Shown: positions 1 to 9,935 of the stretch, piece after piece
Position numbering within the stretch: position 1 is the stretch's first letter
Layout of the letters: every line of letters begins with the position of its first letter
Position numbers and translations under genes: made by a program
The notes under the pieces: model-generated
What the model was told of the DNA's origin: nothing
What the model saw: the letters and a program-made list of their open reading frames with translations, nothing else
Databases searched by the model: none
From: Trichosporon coremiiforme
Taxonomy: Eukaryota; Basidiomycota; Tremellomycetes; Trichosporonales; Trichosporonaceae
Assembly: GCA_039545355.1 (NCBI GenBank)
Contig: BCJJ01000028.1
Span: forward strand, 1-64,000
Length of the DNA stretch: 64,000 bases
Direction: 5' to 3'

Positions 1-1021
1 CAGAAAGTCACACTTCCCAGCGAGTCGGACGTCACGATGGTGCCATCTCTGTATGTCAGTTTCGTCAAGACACTGTGAACTCACGGGAGAACGCCAACAC
101 CCCACACGATGGTGCCTTTCTGGCCCGCCTTCTTGCCTTTGCTGACCTTCTCCACAACAGCCCTCGACTTCAGCGTGACACGGCCCGATGGTGTTCCGGC
201 GGCACTGGGCGGAGGGAGGTCCCAGCGACGGAAGGACGAGTCCGAGTTACCGGTGATGAGGTAGCTGTCGCGCCACGTCCAGCCGTCGGCGCCTTCAACA
301 AGCTTCGGGATACCCCAAGCGACCGAGACGGTACGAGTGCGACTCGGGAGGGCGTCCGAACGAAGGAGATGAGCCGGGGCAGGCTCGAGCGGCGTGGCAG
401 TGTTGCCGAGAAGAGGGGGAGGGATGGAGACGAAGTGGAGGTTGGGAGAGTTGGTCGTCAGACAGAGGAGCTGATGCGTCGGCGAGACGGAAAGCGACCA
501 CAGAGGCGGCGAGGGGATCGGGTACGTCTGCAGGACGCGGCCGGTCTCGAGGCAGCGCTCAGTGAGCTCGTTCGAGTCGGAGCCAGCGGTGAACAGGCGC
601 AGGTCCTCAACGCGAGGGACGCTGTAAAGCTTCTCATGGAAGTTCTCCGGATCCCGAATCACGAGAGCCATGTTCGAGATCGTCGGGTGAGTGAGCGTAG
701 GCGGCAACGTCTGATGTCAGCTTATGTCCTACGCCGCAAGCATACCTTGGAGAGCACCCAGTTGCCCATGCCACCTTCGTCGGCGGGGACATACTGCCAG
801 ATCTCGACTTCTCCGTTCTCGCGGGCGACAACAAGAACACCAAGCTCCGGGGTACCATCTTCGCGGGCGATGCCCTTGGTGCTCGTGGGGGCGGCGGACG
901 GGTCGCGAGCCGGCGGCAGAGGGATGGGGGCGAAGGAGAGGGCGGTGATGGGGGACGGGGTGTGGTCGAAGAATCGGATACGATGCAGAGGCACCGTCGG
1001 TGCTTGAGTCGGCGCAGGCAT
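1..1021 (-). CDS. UTP4: UTP4 (cirhin-like U3 snoRNP / t-UTP subunit), 3'-truncated by the window edge
   Basis: Utp4 is a WD40-repeat subunit of the t-UTP (UtpA) complex, which starts small-subunit processome assembly on nascent 35S pre-rRNA in the nucleolus. Three exons are visible: 1021-746, 710-85 and 48-1 (runs off the window). The introns are 35 and 36 nt with GTATGC/GTGAGT donors and CAG acceptors. The start is the first ATG, and the next residues read MPAPTQAPTVPLHRIRFFDH. This matches the family opening, where HR-RF-D-TPS-I-AL begins the first WD blade. Other family hallmarks are GVLVVARENGEVEIWQ in blade 1, LITGNSDSSFRRWD near residue 250, and, across the second intron, GTIVWGVGVLPDGTIV followed by SDSLGSV. 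About 316 residues are present; the family is usually 650-900, so the C-terminal half lies outside. It is divergent from TFB4 across about 250 bp. Confidence 0.9.
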
Positions 1022-1269
1022 AGCTGCTGTTTTATTGTAATGAGTGCTACAGCAGACGAAGTTGGCAGCTATTGTGATCTGGGATCGATGTCACAGTCCA
1101 AAAATGCAGCCACAAGTGGAGTAATAACACCACGTGGTATGGGTACACGACATTTTCCCGGCCTCCACCGGCCACCAACAAGTGACATCAACCATCTTCC
1201 TGGTGAACAATCGAATTCTCGTCCTTCCGTCTCCGTGCTGCTATCATCGCCTCTTAGACCGCTCCAGCG
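1022..1269. promoter_or_regulatory. Shared divergent promoter region of UTP4 and TFB4
   Basis: The 248 bp between the two divergent start codons must contain both core promoters. I see no TATA box or recognised operator in it. The assignment rests on gene orientation only. Confidence 0.5.
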
Positions 1270-2694
1270 ATGCCGGGAACGGTCGTGCAGTCACGGCCGT
1301 GGCCGAAGACGTCACCAGCTTCACTTCTGATCGCCATTGTCGACCTGCACCCTCTGGCATGGTCGCTGCTCGCGAACCTCAAGTCGCCGCCTGATATGGC
1401 CGAGCGAGGAGAGAACGAGAAGGAAAGGGCACCCGTGTCGCCCATCACTCTGGAAGACTTTGCAACTATTCTGATGGTCTTCCTGAATGCGCACCTTGCC
1501 AGCCGATGGGGTAATGAGGTGGTGGTCTACGGCGCCCTCCCCGGCTCAGCGTAAGCTTCACTATCCAGTTCAAGTCTGACGCCAGTGTGCTCCTGTATCC
1601 CCCGCCAGACGGACATGCTAAGCCGTCGCGGCCGAACCCAAACTTCTATCAGCCATTCAAAGCGGTCGACTCCGGGTTCGAGCAGCGAGTGAAGGAAGTG
1701 GTCGAGAAGGAGAATGAGCGGTTAAACGCGGACGACGGGAAGGTTCTCAACGAACCACCGGCCCTCGTATCGGCCTTGACTAAGGCGCTGTGCTGTGAGT
1801 GCCGGTAACGACAATAGAGACTAACAGGTCAGACATCAACCGGCGCCGTCCGCCTGAGGTTGCCGCAACGTCATTGGTGGCACACGACAACGACCCGAGC
1901 AAGAACAGCAACCCAGAAGCTGAGGAGTCGCGGATATTGATCCTCAATGCTACACCTGGTGGAGCTGAGGATGCCGAAGCTACCGACACACAAACTGCGA
2001 AGGCTTCTGGAGGAGGAGGAGGGCAGCGAGGATATGTCGGTCTCATGAACTGCGTCTTCGCCGCTCAGAAAGCTGTAAGCTAGCTGCTGTGGATTTCGAG
2101 CTGACACATCAGAAAGTCGCGATCGACGTCTTGACTTTGCCTCCGGAAAGCACCATGACGGCGCCGCCGATCTTCTTGCAGCAGGCTGCGTACCTGACGG
2201 AGGGGATATACTGGCGATGGAACGGTAGAGGTGGATTGCTGCAGTACTTACACGTGAGCTTCCCGTTCGTGACGGAGCTGACTCGCAGAGCATGTATCTT
2301 CCCCCGCCCTCCCTCCGCAACAAGCCGTTCACTGTCCCACCTCAGGATGCTGTCGACTTCAGAGCTGTCTGTTTCTGTCATCATGACGTGGTCGACGTTG
2401 GCTTCGTCTGCAGCGTGTGCCTGAGCAGTAAGTGGCTAACTTGGTGCGTTCGCTGACAAGCCACCAGTTTTCTGCGAGGTCAAGCCAATCTGTTCGATGT
2501 GCAAGACAAAGTTCCCGTTGACTTCTCTTGCTCGACTGAAGCAGCTGGCTGCCCATCTCCAGCCTATTCCGATCCCGGCGACGGTGCCGCCGCCGAAACA
2601 GAAGAAGGGACCGAACAGCGGTGTCGCCCAGTCACCTGTCGCGAACAAGGCGCAGCCCACGTTGCCGGACGCGGACGTTATCGTGATCGATTAG
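1270..2694 (+). CDS. TFB4: TFB4 (TFIIH core subunit p34/GTF2H3)
   Basis: Tfb4/p34 is a structural subunit of the TFIIH core, needed for nucleotide excision repair and RNA polymerase II initiation; it pairs with the p44/Ssl1 subunit in the nucleus. Six exons (1270-1550, 1586-1794, 1833-2074, 2113-2253, 2289-2427, 2468-2694) give 412 aa. The introns are 35, 38, 38, 35 and 40 nt, and every junction keeps frame. The vWA-like domain begins with SLLIAIVDLHPLAW. RGYVGLMNCVFAAQK continues across an intron into KVAIDVL, matching yeast Tfb4. GGLLQYLH and VDFRAVCF precede the C-terminal zinc finger, whose cysteines (CFC, CSVC, FCEVKPIC, SMC) are all present although split by an intron. The tail is Pro/Lys-rich. 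The start is the first in-frame ATG; nothing upstream suggests a longer form. The acceptor of intron 2 has two nearby AGs (1827 and 1832). I chose 1832 because it restores the family sequence YINR. Confidence 0.92.
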
Positions 2695-3374
2695 AGCAGA
2701 TACACATGTAACACTTAGATATACGCACTGCACGCGGAATGCCGCATGGCTGCTGATAGACGCCAGGGTATTGCAGCGGTCGGCCAGTCCTGGATGGTTG
2801 AGGCGTGAGGCGGTACGGTTGCAACGTGTTTGTCAGATGGCCAAAGTGGGCACCTCATGATAAGCAGTGCAAGTGTCGGATCGTGTATGCACAAGCCCTG
2901 CCGTGGCGGGGAGGCTTAATGCATGGACAGGACGGTCGCGATAAGAAGCGGAGAAGGATGCAAGGCTCGGGTGGATAGGGATTCGAGGTGATCGAGGATT
3001 GGACGAATTAACGGGATTGAGTGTCGGCCAAGTCCGTGATAAGCAACACGTGCCGATGATACGGGGGGGCTTGTCGCCTGTGTACCTTGCACCTGGGATG
3101 AGAGGGGGCCATGCGGCATGAATGCGGGTCATGGGGTGCCTTGCTCGTCACTGCTGCAGCCCCCCTTTCCCCTCACGTCGACGAGTGCACACATGGGATA
3201 CTTAAACGCCTTGTCAGCCCCAGCATCCCCCTCCTCCTTCCTCTCTCTCTCTTCCCTCTTCCACATCCATCCACAGCCTCTGTGCTGGCTTCACGAGCCA
3301 TCACAGACAACAACGACCTAACAGCCCCCCCCCACTACCTCTGATCAGACAATCCCCATTTGCCACCGCCCACC
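2695..3374. other. Intergenic: TFB4 3' region and URC1 promoter with CT-rich block
   Basis: This 680-bp gap has no supportable gene. Near 3225-3272 on the plus strand lies a CT-rich tract (CTCCTCCTTCCTCTCTCTCT and onward), about 100-150 bp before the URC1 ATG. It is the usual position for transcription start in intron-rich basidiomycetes. Nothing else is recognisable. Confidence 0.5.
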
Positions 3375-5264
3375 ATGACTGCCGACAACAACGCTGACAT
3401 GGAGGCCATCGTCGCCATGCTTCGCAAGCTAGACGCAAAGCAGGAGCAGCTCTCGGCTCAGGTGCGTGCATGTCTCTCTCCGGATGAATGCTGATGCACA
3501 GCTTGCCTCCATGCAGGTCCAGCAGGCGACACCCAAGGGTGTTGACATCATCCCCTGTCCCCAGCCCGGTCAGCCGGCTCAGAGGAACGGCGTCGACGCA
3601 TTCCGCCGTGCATCCATGAGCTCCTCCCCTCCCTCTGTTCCAGGCATACTGAGCATATCCCCCACTGCCCCAAGTGTCTTTGGCACGTCCGTCGGCTCCG
3701 TCACCTCTTCCCCAGCCCCCGACAAGGAGTCCAAGAAGGAGAAGGAGAAGGGCCTGTATCCGTCCCGTGTTGTCTTGACCAGTGAGCTATCTGCGCTTCT
3801 AGTTTTAAGCTGACAACAGCGTACCCCGGACAGGCCGGTGTGAGCCCCTATCCGATCCAGTGGGGCGCCGGACGTGAGTCACCTCCACCATTGTTTCGGC
3901 TGACCCTCCAGCTACCGGCCGTGAGCGTGGTCCTGTCCTCGCATCTCGTATCGGCAAGAACCTGCTGCAGCGTAACGCCATTGGAGCCCACGCAGGCAGT
4001 TACTCCATCTACCGCGCTCTCAGTATCGCCATGGGTCAGCTGAAGCCCGACTGGCGCCCGGATCTGCGCAACACGCATGTGAGTGTGGAGAAGGGGGCAG
4101 CTTAAGGAACGTGCATCGCTGACATGAAAGCCCCCGTTCGTCCTTCCGCCTCAGCCCGGCTGGTTCGGCGGTGGCAAGGATGCCAAGATTGTCTCCTTCG
4201 ACCCCTTCGGTGCCATGACTCAGGAGCTGTTCGCGGAAGAGTATGCAGCCGGCGTGGACATCCGTCCGACCATCTCGCAGACACTCGCCCACATCAAGAT
4301 CGAGGAGCTTGACCAGCTCGCGCGCAAGGGCGAGTTCCCCGTCGATGGCAAGATCGTTGTTCCCACTCCGGAGCTTCCCGCCTTCCCCGGCGTCGGTCAG
4401 GGTGTGCAGATCGTCTGCTCCAAGGCGGCGGTCGACCCGGTCTGGTACCTGCCTGGTGTGGCTGAGCGTCTCGGTATTGACGAGGGCACTCTCCGCCGCG
4501 CGCTCTTCGAGGACACAAACGGCATGTACCCCGAGCTCCTGACCCGGCCGGACATCAAGATCTTCCTTCCTCCTATCGGCGGCATGACCGTGTACATCAT
4601 GGGTGACCCCGCCAAGCTGTCCGATCCCAACACTGAGATCACCTGCCGCCCCCACGACAGCTGCTCCGGATCCGACGTCTTCGGCTCTGACGTGTGCACG
4701 TGTCGTCCCTACCTTATCTTCGGCATCAGCGAGGCGATCAAGTGTGCGCAGCGTGGCGGAGTCGGTGTCATTGTCTACTTCCAGAAGGAGGGCCGTGCCC
4801 TCGGCGAGGTCGTCAAGTACATGGTGTACAACCGCCGCAAGCGTGGTGGCGACAGCGCGGCGCAGTACTTCAACCACACAGAGTGTGTTGCGGGCGTCAA
4901 GGACGCGCGCCACCAGGCGCTCATGCCCGACGTGCTGCACTGGCTCGGCATCAAGCACATCCACCGCCTCGTCAGCATGAGCAACATGAAGTACGATGCA
5001 ATCGTTGGCAGCGGTATCACGGTCGGCCTCCGCTACGAGATCCCCGACGAGCTGATTCCCGCCGACGGAAGGGTCGAGATTGATGCGAAGGTGAGTATCC
5101 TGTTGGTTTCCAGAGTTCCCGCTGACTCGCTCGCAGATTGAGGCCGGATACTTTAGCAAGAAGGAGATGACCAAGGAGCTGGTGGAGAAGACGAAGGGCA
5201 GGCACTGGGGTAAGTTACGATATCGCAGTCATGGCTAACTGGAACAGAGGACATCGTGCACTAG
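3375..5264 (+). CDS. URC1: URC1-type GTP cyclohydrolase II-like protein (uracil catabolism)
   Basis: The protein joins a fungal/bacterial GTP-cyclohydrolase N-terminal domain to a RibA-type (GCH II) domain. In Lachancea kluyveri this architecture is Urc1, required for the uracil-catabolic (URC) pathway, and not the riboflavin enzyme. The exact reaction is not settled. Seven exons (3375-3461, 3502-3781, 3820-3873, 3912-4078, 4131-5090, 5137-5209, 5248-5264) give 545 aa; the last coding exon is 17 nt. The GCH II zinc triad is intact as C-x10-C-x-C (about C374, C385, C387, within DSCSGSDVFGSDVCTC). The motif FQKEGRALG corresponds to the QEGRGIG nucleotide-binding loop. Residues 30-125 are Ser/Pro/Lys-rich and probably disordered. 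It is convergent with the siderophore transporter. Riboflavin Rib1 is the main alternative, but the N-terminal domain and length favour Urc1. Confidence 0.85.
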
Positions 5265-5643
5265 TTTTGGCAGTAAGAGTCGCCGTCACACGAATACAGA
5301 ACAAGTCGCACAGCATAGTAGTAGTCATAGGTTTGTAGAACAGTTGTCTTTGCCGCCTCCGCGGTCGCATGCAGATGGTTCGTATACATACATCGTGGTG
5401 AGGTGTTGAGCTCCTGCTGCTCAAGTTGTTTGGTTCCGTACCTTCTCTTGGCGTACTGCATCGTTGTCAATTTTCTTCGGCTCGGCAAGTGACATGTAAA
5501 TGCAGATACGATTGATACATGTGTTGATCGTTGTCTGTGCAAGAAGCTAACCCGAAATCTAGTTACAGTGCTATCCTCCAACTCCATCCTCACTCCGCCA
5601 TTATAATCTCTCCTCTACTCTTCTCTTACTTTTCAGGCGACAC
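5265..5643. other. Convergent 3' intergenic region (URC1 / siderophore transporter)
   Basis: These 379 bp lie between two convergent stop codons. I see no gene or RNA, and only the 3' UTR/terminator regions of both neighbours are expected here. Confidence 0.5.
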
Positions 5644-7689
5644 CTAGTAATGGTGCTTTCCGAGGCCAATAATGCCAAGGGGATCCTTGAACATACCCCT
5701 CCAGCTCACATCATGCACAGCGTCCTCAGCGACCCACTCCTCGGCCTCGTCGTTGGTCTGCTTGTCGGTGAGGCGAATGTCACGCAGAGTCAACGTAAGC
5801 AAGAAGAGAACGGCGGCAAGGCAGATTCCCGTGATACAGAGATACCGCTGGACGTCCCTGTACGCGAGATCGATCGCGTCGCGAATCGGCGTGCCCATAG
5901 GGTACTCGAGCGCGGCGAGGGGGTTGCCGTACACGACAGTGGCAATGGTCGAGTTGTCGGTGACCTTGGCGAGATTCGTGGCGAGATGGCCAGGCATCGT
6001 GTTTGTCCAGATTCCGCCTGCGATCGTGTTTCCGACGCTGGAGCCGACGTAGTACGAGGCAAGGTACGAGGCGGTGATGACGGCGACACGCTCATGCTTG
6101 ACCGCCGCCTGCGTCAGGGCCTGCGTCGGGTAGGACAGCATTCCACCCGCAATACCGAGAAGCACCTCGCCGGCGACGAGGCCGGCGTAGTCGCTCGTGC
6201 TGTGTCCGCCGCGGTAGCGGATGAGGATACCGAAGGCAATGAGAATGATGGCGGCACCAATCACGACGATACACTTGAGCCTCCTCAGATATCTAGCGGC
6301 AAGACCCATGGTGAGGCCGACAATGACGGAAACGAACGAGTAGATGTTCTGCGTCCAGATTGTCTGCTGGATGCTCTTCCCGAACGCGACCAAAGTCGTG
6401 TAGTACAGGTAGTCGCCCTGGCAGTACCATGCCGTGTTGATGAGGAAGGCGACGCCGAGGCCGGCGACAATCTGCCTGTCCTTGAGCAGGTAGAAGGGGA
6501 AGACGGGGTGCGTCGCGAAGCGGAACTCCCAGAAGAGGAAGAGGGGGAGCACGACGACGAACCCGACGATGAGGACTGCAATGTTCTTGGCCTTCTTCCA
6601 CTCGCTGTGCACGCCGCCGGCCAGCGTGAACGGGAGCAGAATCATGGTGAGAGCACCGGCGAGGAGGACGATGCCCATCACGTCGGCGGTCCAGAAGAAG
6701 TCCTTCCAGAGGGACAGCGAGAGGGGGTTGCCGCGGGGGAGACCGGCGAGGAGACCCTGCTTCTTCGCGCGGCGCTTGGCGAGGATGAACACGATGACGA
6801 GCGAGAGCGCAACGACGGGGAAGATGATGCCCCACATACCGATACCCCATTGCCAGGAGACGGAGGGGGGACGAGGCGAACCGTCGGCGTTCACGCCCGG
6901 CGAGACGCGGTCGCCGATCGGGCCAGACGCCCACGCGTTGATGATGAAAGGAGTGGCGGGGATGAAGGAAACAAGCAGTCGGTTACGCGTGCTCGTCACG
7001 TCGGCGATGATGACCATGACCAGGAGCTGGACGCCGGTGTACCCGAACCTGAGTTGTTAGCCTACAGAGGCATGCTCTACGTCATCACTCAAGACTCACT
7101 GGTACAGCACGGCGCCACCCGAGAACGTAGCGAGGTTCGTCGCGCACGCCTGCACAATGGTTCCGATGACATAGAACACAGTCGAGATAAACAAGATCGA
7201 GATACGTCCAAAGTAGTCCGAGATACGGGCGAAGGCGGGCTGCGCGGCCGCCGCGACAATGGATCTGACAACGGTAATCGTCGAAATCTGGGCACTCGCG
7301 GCCCACTCCGCAAGCGCAAAGACCTGGTACGTGTACCGCAGCGTGCCGTCCAGGCCGTAGCAGTAGGACACGAGGAAGATGGCGAAGAAGAGCCACGCGA
7401 GGTGCCAGCGCGTGAACATGGACGTGATCGCCTCGATGCGCAGAATACCCGGCGACTTCTCGTAGACTACTTTCGCCGTCTTCTCGTCCAGGTTTGGGTT
7501 CGTGCGGACCTTTGAGAGACTGACGGAACGCTCCATCATCGGAGAGGAGCCGTCGGATTCGGGGCTCGAGAGGCCGGGGGCGGCGGTCGCGGACGGAGGC
7601 ATCGTCGGCCGGGGCCCAGTGCCGGAGGGCAGTTCTGCCTTCTCGGCAATGTTGGCCTGCTCGTATACTGGCGGAGCGGCGGCGGACAT
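5644..7689 (-). CDS. Siderophore-iron transporter (MFS, ARN/SIT/Mir family)
   Basis: This is a plasma-membrane major-facilitator protein that imports ferric siderophores by proton symport. Two exons (7689-7100, 7048-5644) with a 51-nt intron encode 664 aa, the usual size for the 14-TM siderophore family. The cytosolic N-terminus of about 95 residues is Ser/Pro-rich. The first membrane spans begin at WHLAWLFFAIFLVSYCYGLD, where the tyrosine-rich YCYGLDGT loop is typical of Sit/Mir proteins. ISDYFGRISILFIS is the MFS D-x-x-G-R loop 2-3 motif. WTQNIYSFVSVIVG and SYYVGSSVGNTIAGGIW are family signatures of later helices. The start at 7689 was chosen because an upstream in-frame extension has no conservation and runs through promoter-like sequence. 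The long upstream region carries three ATCWGATAA sites, which suggests iron repression. The siderophore species cannot be told from sequence. Confidence 0.88.
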
Positions 7690-7860
7690 GGTGAATGAGT
7701 GTGCTGTTACCCAGCGAAAAGTCGATGGAGGGGCGGGGTGTGAGAGCGCTTTCGCTTCTTTATAGTGCCCTAGCGTGAGCGTGAGCGTGGTGCGATGGTG
7801 CGGTCGGGGATGGTCAGTTCCATAGAGTGACTGGGAGTGCCCACGCCTGGCGACGGGGTT

Positions 7861-7869
7861 ATCTGATAA
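7861..7869. promoter_or_regulatory. ATCTGATAA iron-GATA site 1
   Basis: An exact match to ATCWGATAA, the consensus bound by fungal iron-responsive GATA repressors (SreA, Urbs1, Sfu1, Cir1 class). It lies 172 bp upstream of the siderophore-transporter ATG. Preceded by TT, it reads TTATCTGATAA, so it also holds a GATA core on the other strand. Confidence 0.65.
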
Positions 7870-8278
7870 AAACGCCCATTCAGGGTCTCTCTCATCCGGT
7901 GGCCGTATGCCAAGGAGACTGAGGAAGGCAGACAGACACCTTGGGGGACCAGCAAGAACACGTTTACGTTTACGGGCATTCACGGGCTCACCGCCCCACC
8001 GTCCCACACTACCGAACCCTCTCTGGACCTGAATGCAGCAGGAAGGAGGGCGAGGGCAAGGGCGGCCTCGTGTCCGCAGCCCTTCTGGTTCTGACGTTCT
8101 GGCGCTGGCTCGACCGGCTCAGCCGCTCTGTCCTTGTTGCAGTGCTGCAGCGCCCAGTATGGAGCAGGCGTATTCACTCCTCAGGACCTCCTTGGGAGGG
8201 CAGGGTACGTAGGGTGCGCAGGGTACGCAGCCCCCTTTCTCTTGCCGGGCGGGCCGTACAGTCGGCCGACAAGATTTA

Positions 8279-8287
8279 TTATCAGAT
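8279..8287. promoter_or_regulatory. ATCTGATAA iron-GATA site 2 (reads TTATCAGAT on plus strand)
   Basis: A second exact ATCWGATAA match, about 590 bp upstream of the siderophore-transporter ATG, in the orientation opposite to site 1. Confidence 0.6.
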
Positions 8288-9022
8288 TAAGGCCTGTTCC
8301 TCACGACCCGGGTTGCCCGACACTTCTTTCTTAAACCTGACGCACGGATCTCTTATTCTGCGGCTCGAGTTCGGCTGCGACGGATCTGGACACTGGGTGT
8401 GCATGCAGCGGGAACCTCGTGAGGGAAGCAAAGTGGGAGCAAGGGTTGCGCAGTAATATCGGCCGATCGGCTGACAAGGGGGGTGGGTGTAGCCGGGCCG
8501 AGCGCTTCGGGCGTGCCGCTCACGTGCAAGCAAGCCCCCACTCTGCCGGGTTGGGAGGTACGTCGGTCTCCTGGTCGTGTGCGCCTGGCCTGACAACCTG
8601 ACAGCCTGACGTCAAGTGGGCCGGAACAGGCAGATCTGCGTCATCGTCTTGGCAGGGCTAACCTTCGCCAGAGCTCGCTGACCGCCACCGATTGACTTCT
8701 GCCTGTTGAGTAGTGAGTGGTCTATGTCTTGAAATTTCGGACGGTGCCTCGAAACTCACTGCATGAGGACATGCCTGCATCGCGGACAGACGACCGAAGC
8801 GAACATCCGGGCGATGGAAGGCGGTCGCGTAGCTCCGAGACTCACAGTGGCCAGACCACCACGCCCGTCAACGTCCAACAGCGCCTCTAGGATCCCACGA
8901 CGCCAGCAGTGGCGTATGCATGTTGCTCCCTCGCTACGCCCTCGAGGCTACGTCATGTCCCAGTGCAGCAGGCAGGTGACACCCACGAACTTTTTTTCAG
9001 AATATGACAACCTGGCCAGGCT

Positions 9023-9031
9023 ATCAGATAA
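9023..9031. promoter_or_regulatory. ATCAGATAA iron-GATA site 3
   Basis: A third exact ATCWGATAA match, about 1.33 kb upstream of the siderophore-transporter ATG. A CCAAT box (minus strand, 9068-9072) lies about 40 bp away. The three copies are the only ones I found in the whole 64 kb. Confidence 0.55.
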
Positions 9032-9935
9032 CTTTCGGCCGACCCCGTCCCCCGTCCCTGAAGTTTGATTGGTCCACACACGATTATCGTCTCTGCATTC
9101 CTCTCCCTCCCTCACTCTGGAAAACATGAAGAAACGGTGTCCCCCGAGCGACGTCTCCATTCTATCATTAGAAGAGCCAGGGAGGGATAGGGATTGCATT
9201 CAAGCTGACAAAGCTTCCAAGACCTCGTAGGAACTTCGGGGGCTTGGCTCGCCGTCTCTCAAAGCTCTCACCGCTATCGCATCGCTCCAGGAGACGATAG
9301 GGAGCAGGGGACGCCGCAGAAGGGAAGAGGGAGGGTAGACGGAGAGAAGAACGAGGGTCAGATCTCTTACCTGGACGCCAACTCTCGGCCTGGACACATG
9401 TTCTGCCGCCCCTCCTTCCTCCCAAGACGCCGCAACAGAGACCAAGCTCCGCTTGACGCGCTTGAGCCTACCGGGGTACTGCGGCCGGAAAATCTGTCAC
9501 GCACTTCCAACACGACTACGGGCCGATCCGCGATCCGCAATCCGGCGGACCTGATTGTCAGGCACGCCAGAGTTCTTGGCCGGGCTGGCTGCTGCTTCTG
9601 ACTTCTCTCTTTTGCAAGCGCGAGGTACGACGGTACGACGAGAAGAAAGATTATACGGCTGCCATTACATGAATCAGATCTTCTAGGTTCGGCCGGCTCG
9701 GCCTGAGCCCTGCCAAGGACGGCCACTGGCCGGCAACTTGCTGTATCATTCTATGGAGCGCGGCAACTAGAGGAAAACATGCCCAAGGCGGCATCAGGTA
9801 GCTAATACCACTGCACCTTGCACGTTGCACCACACTCTGAACTTTGCGCGCTCACCTGCACGCGCACCTCGCGCCCACACACGCGCGGCTCGGAACACTA
9901 CGCCCTTCCCGCTTCGCGTTTTGCTCTCGGTGTCT

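Larger units (their letters stand above)
7690..9935. other. 2.2-kb intergenic region upstream of the siderophore transporter
   Basis: No supportable gene lies here. The open frames are short, lack intron signals and resemble no known family. The region holds the three iron-GATA sites listed separately and a small imperfect 9-bp repeat at 8203-8229. Its right end is the 3' side of the asparaginase gene, so the whole gap behaves as an extended transporter promoter. Confidence 0.55.

Noticed and set aside
4020..5174. A 384-codon minus-strand open frame over URC1
   Set aside because: It is a shadow of the URC1 exons. It shows no homology of its own and crosses URC1 introns without respecting them.
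5650..7515. A 621-codon open frame on the plus strand
   Set aside because: It is antisense to the siderophore transporter and rich in Asp/Glu/Arg from reverse reading of a GC-rich gene. The minus strand has clear family motifs and a proper intron.
9068..9072. CCAAT plus GATA as a HapX composite site
   Set aside because: The spacing (about 40 bp) and the lack of a GAT motif 11-12 bp from CCAAT do not match the known bipartite HapX target.
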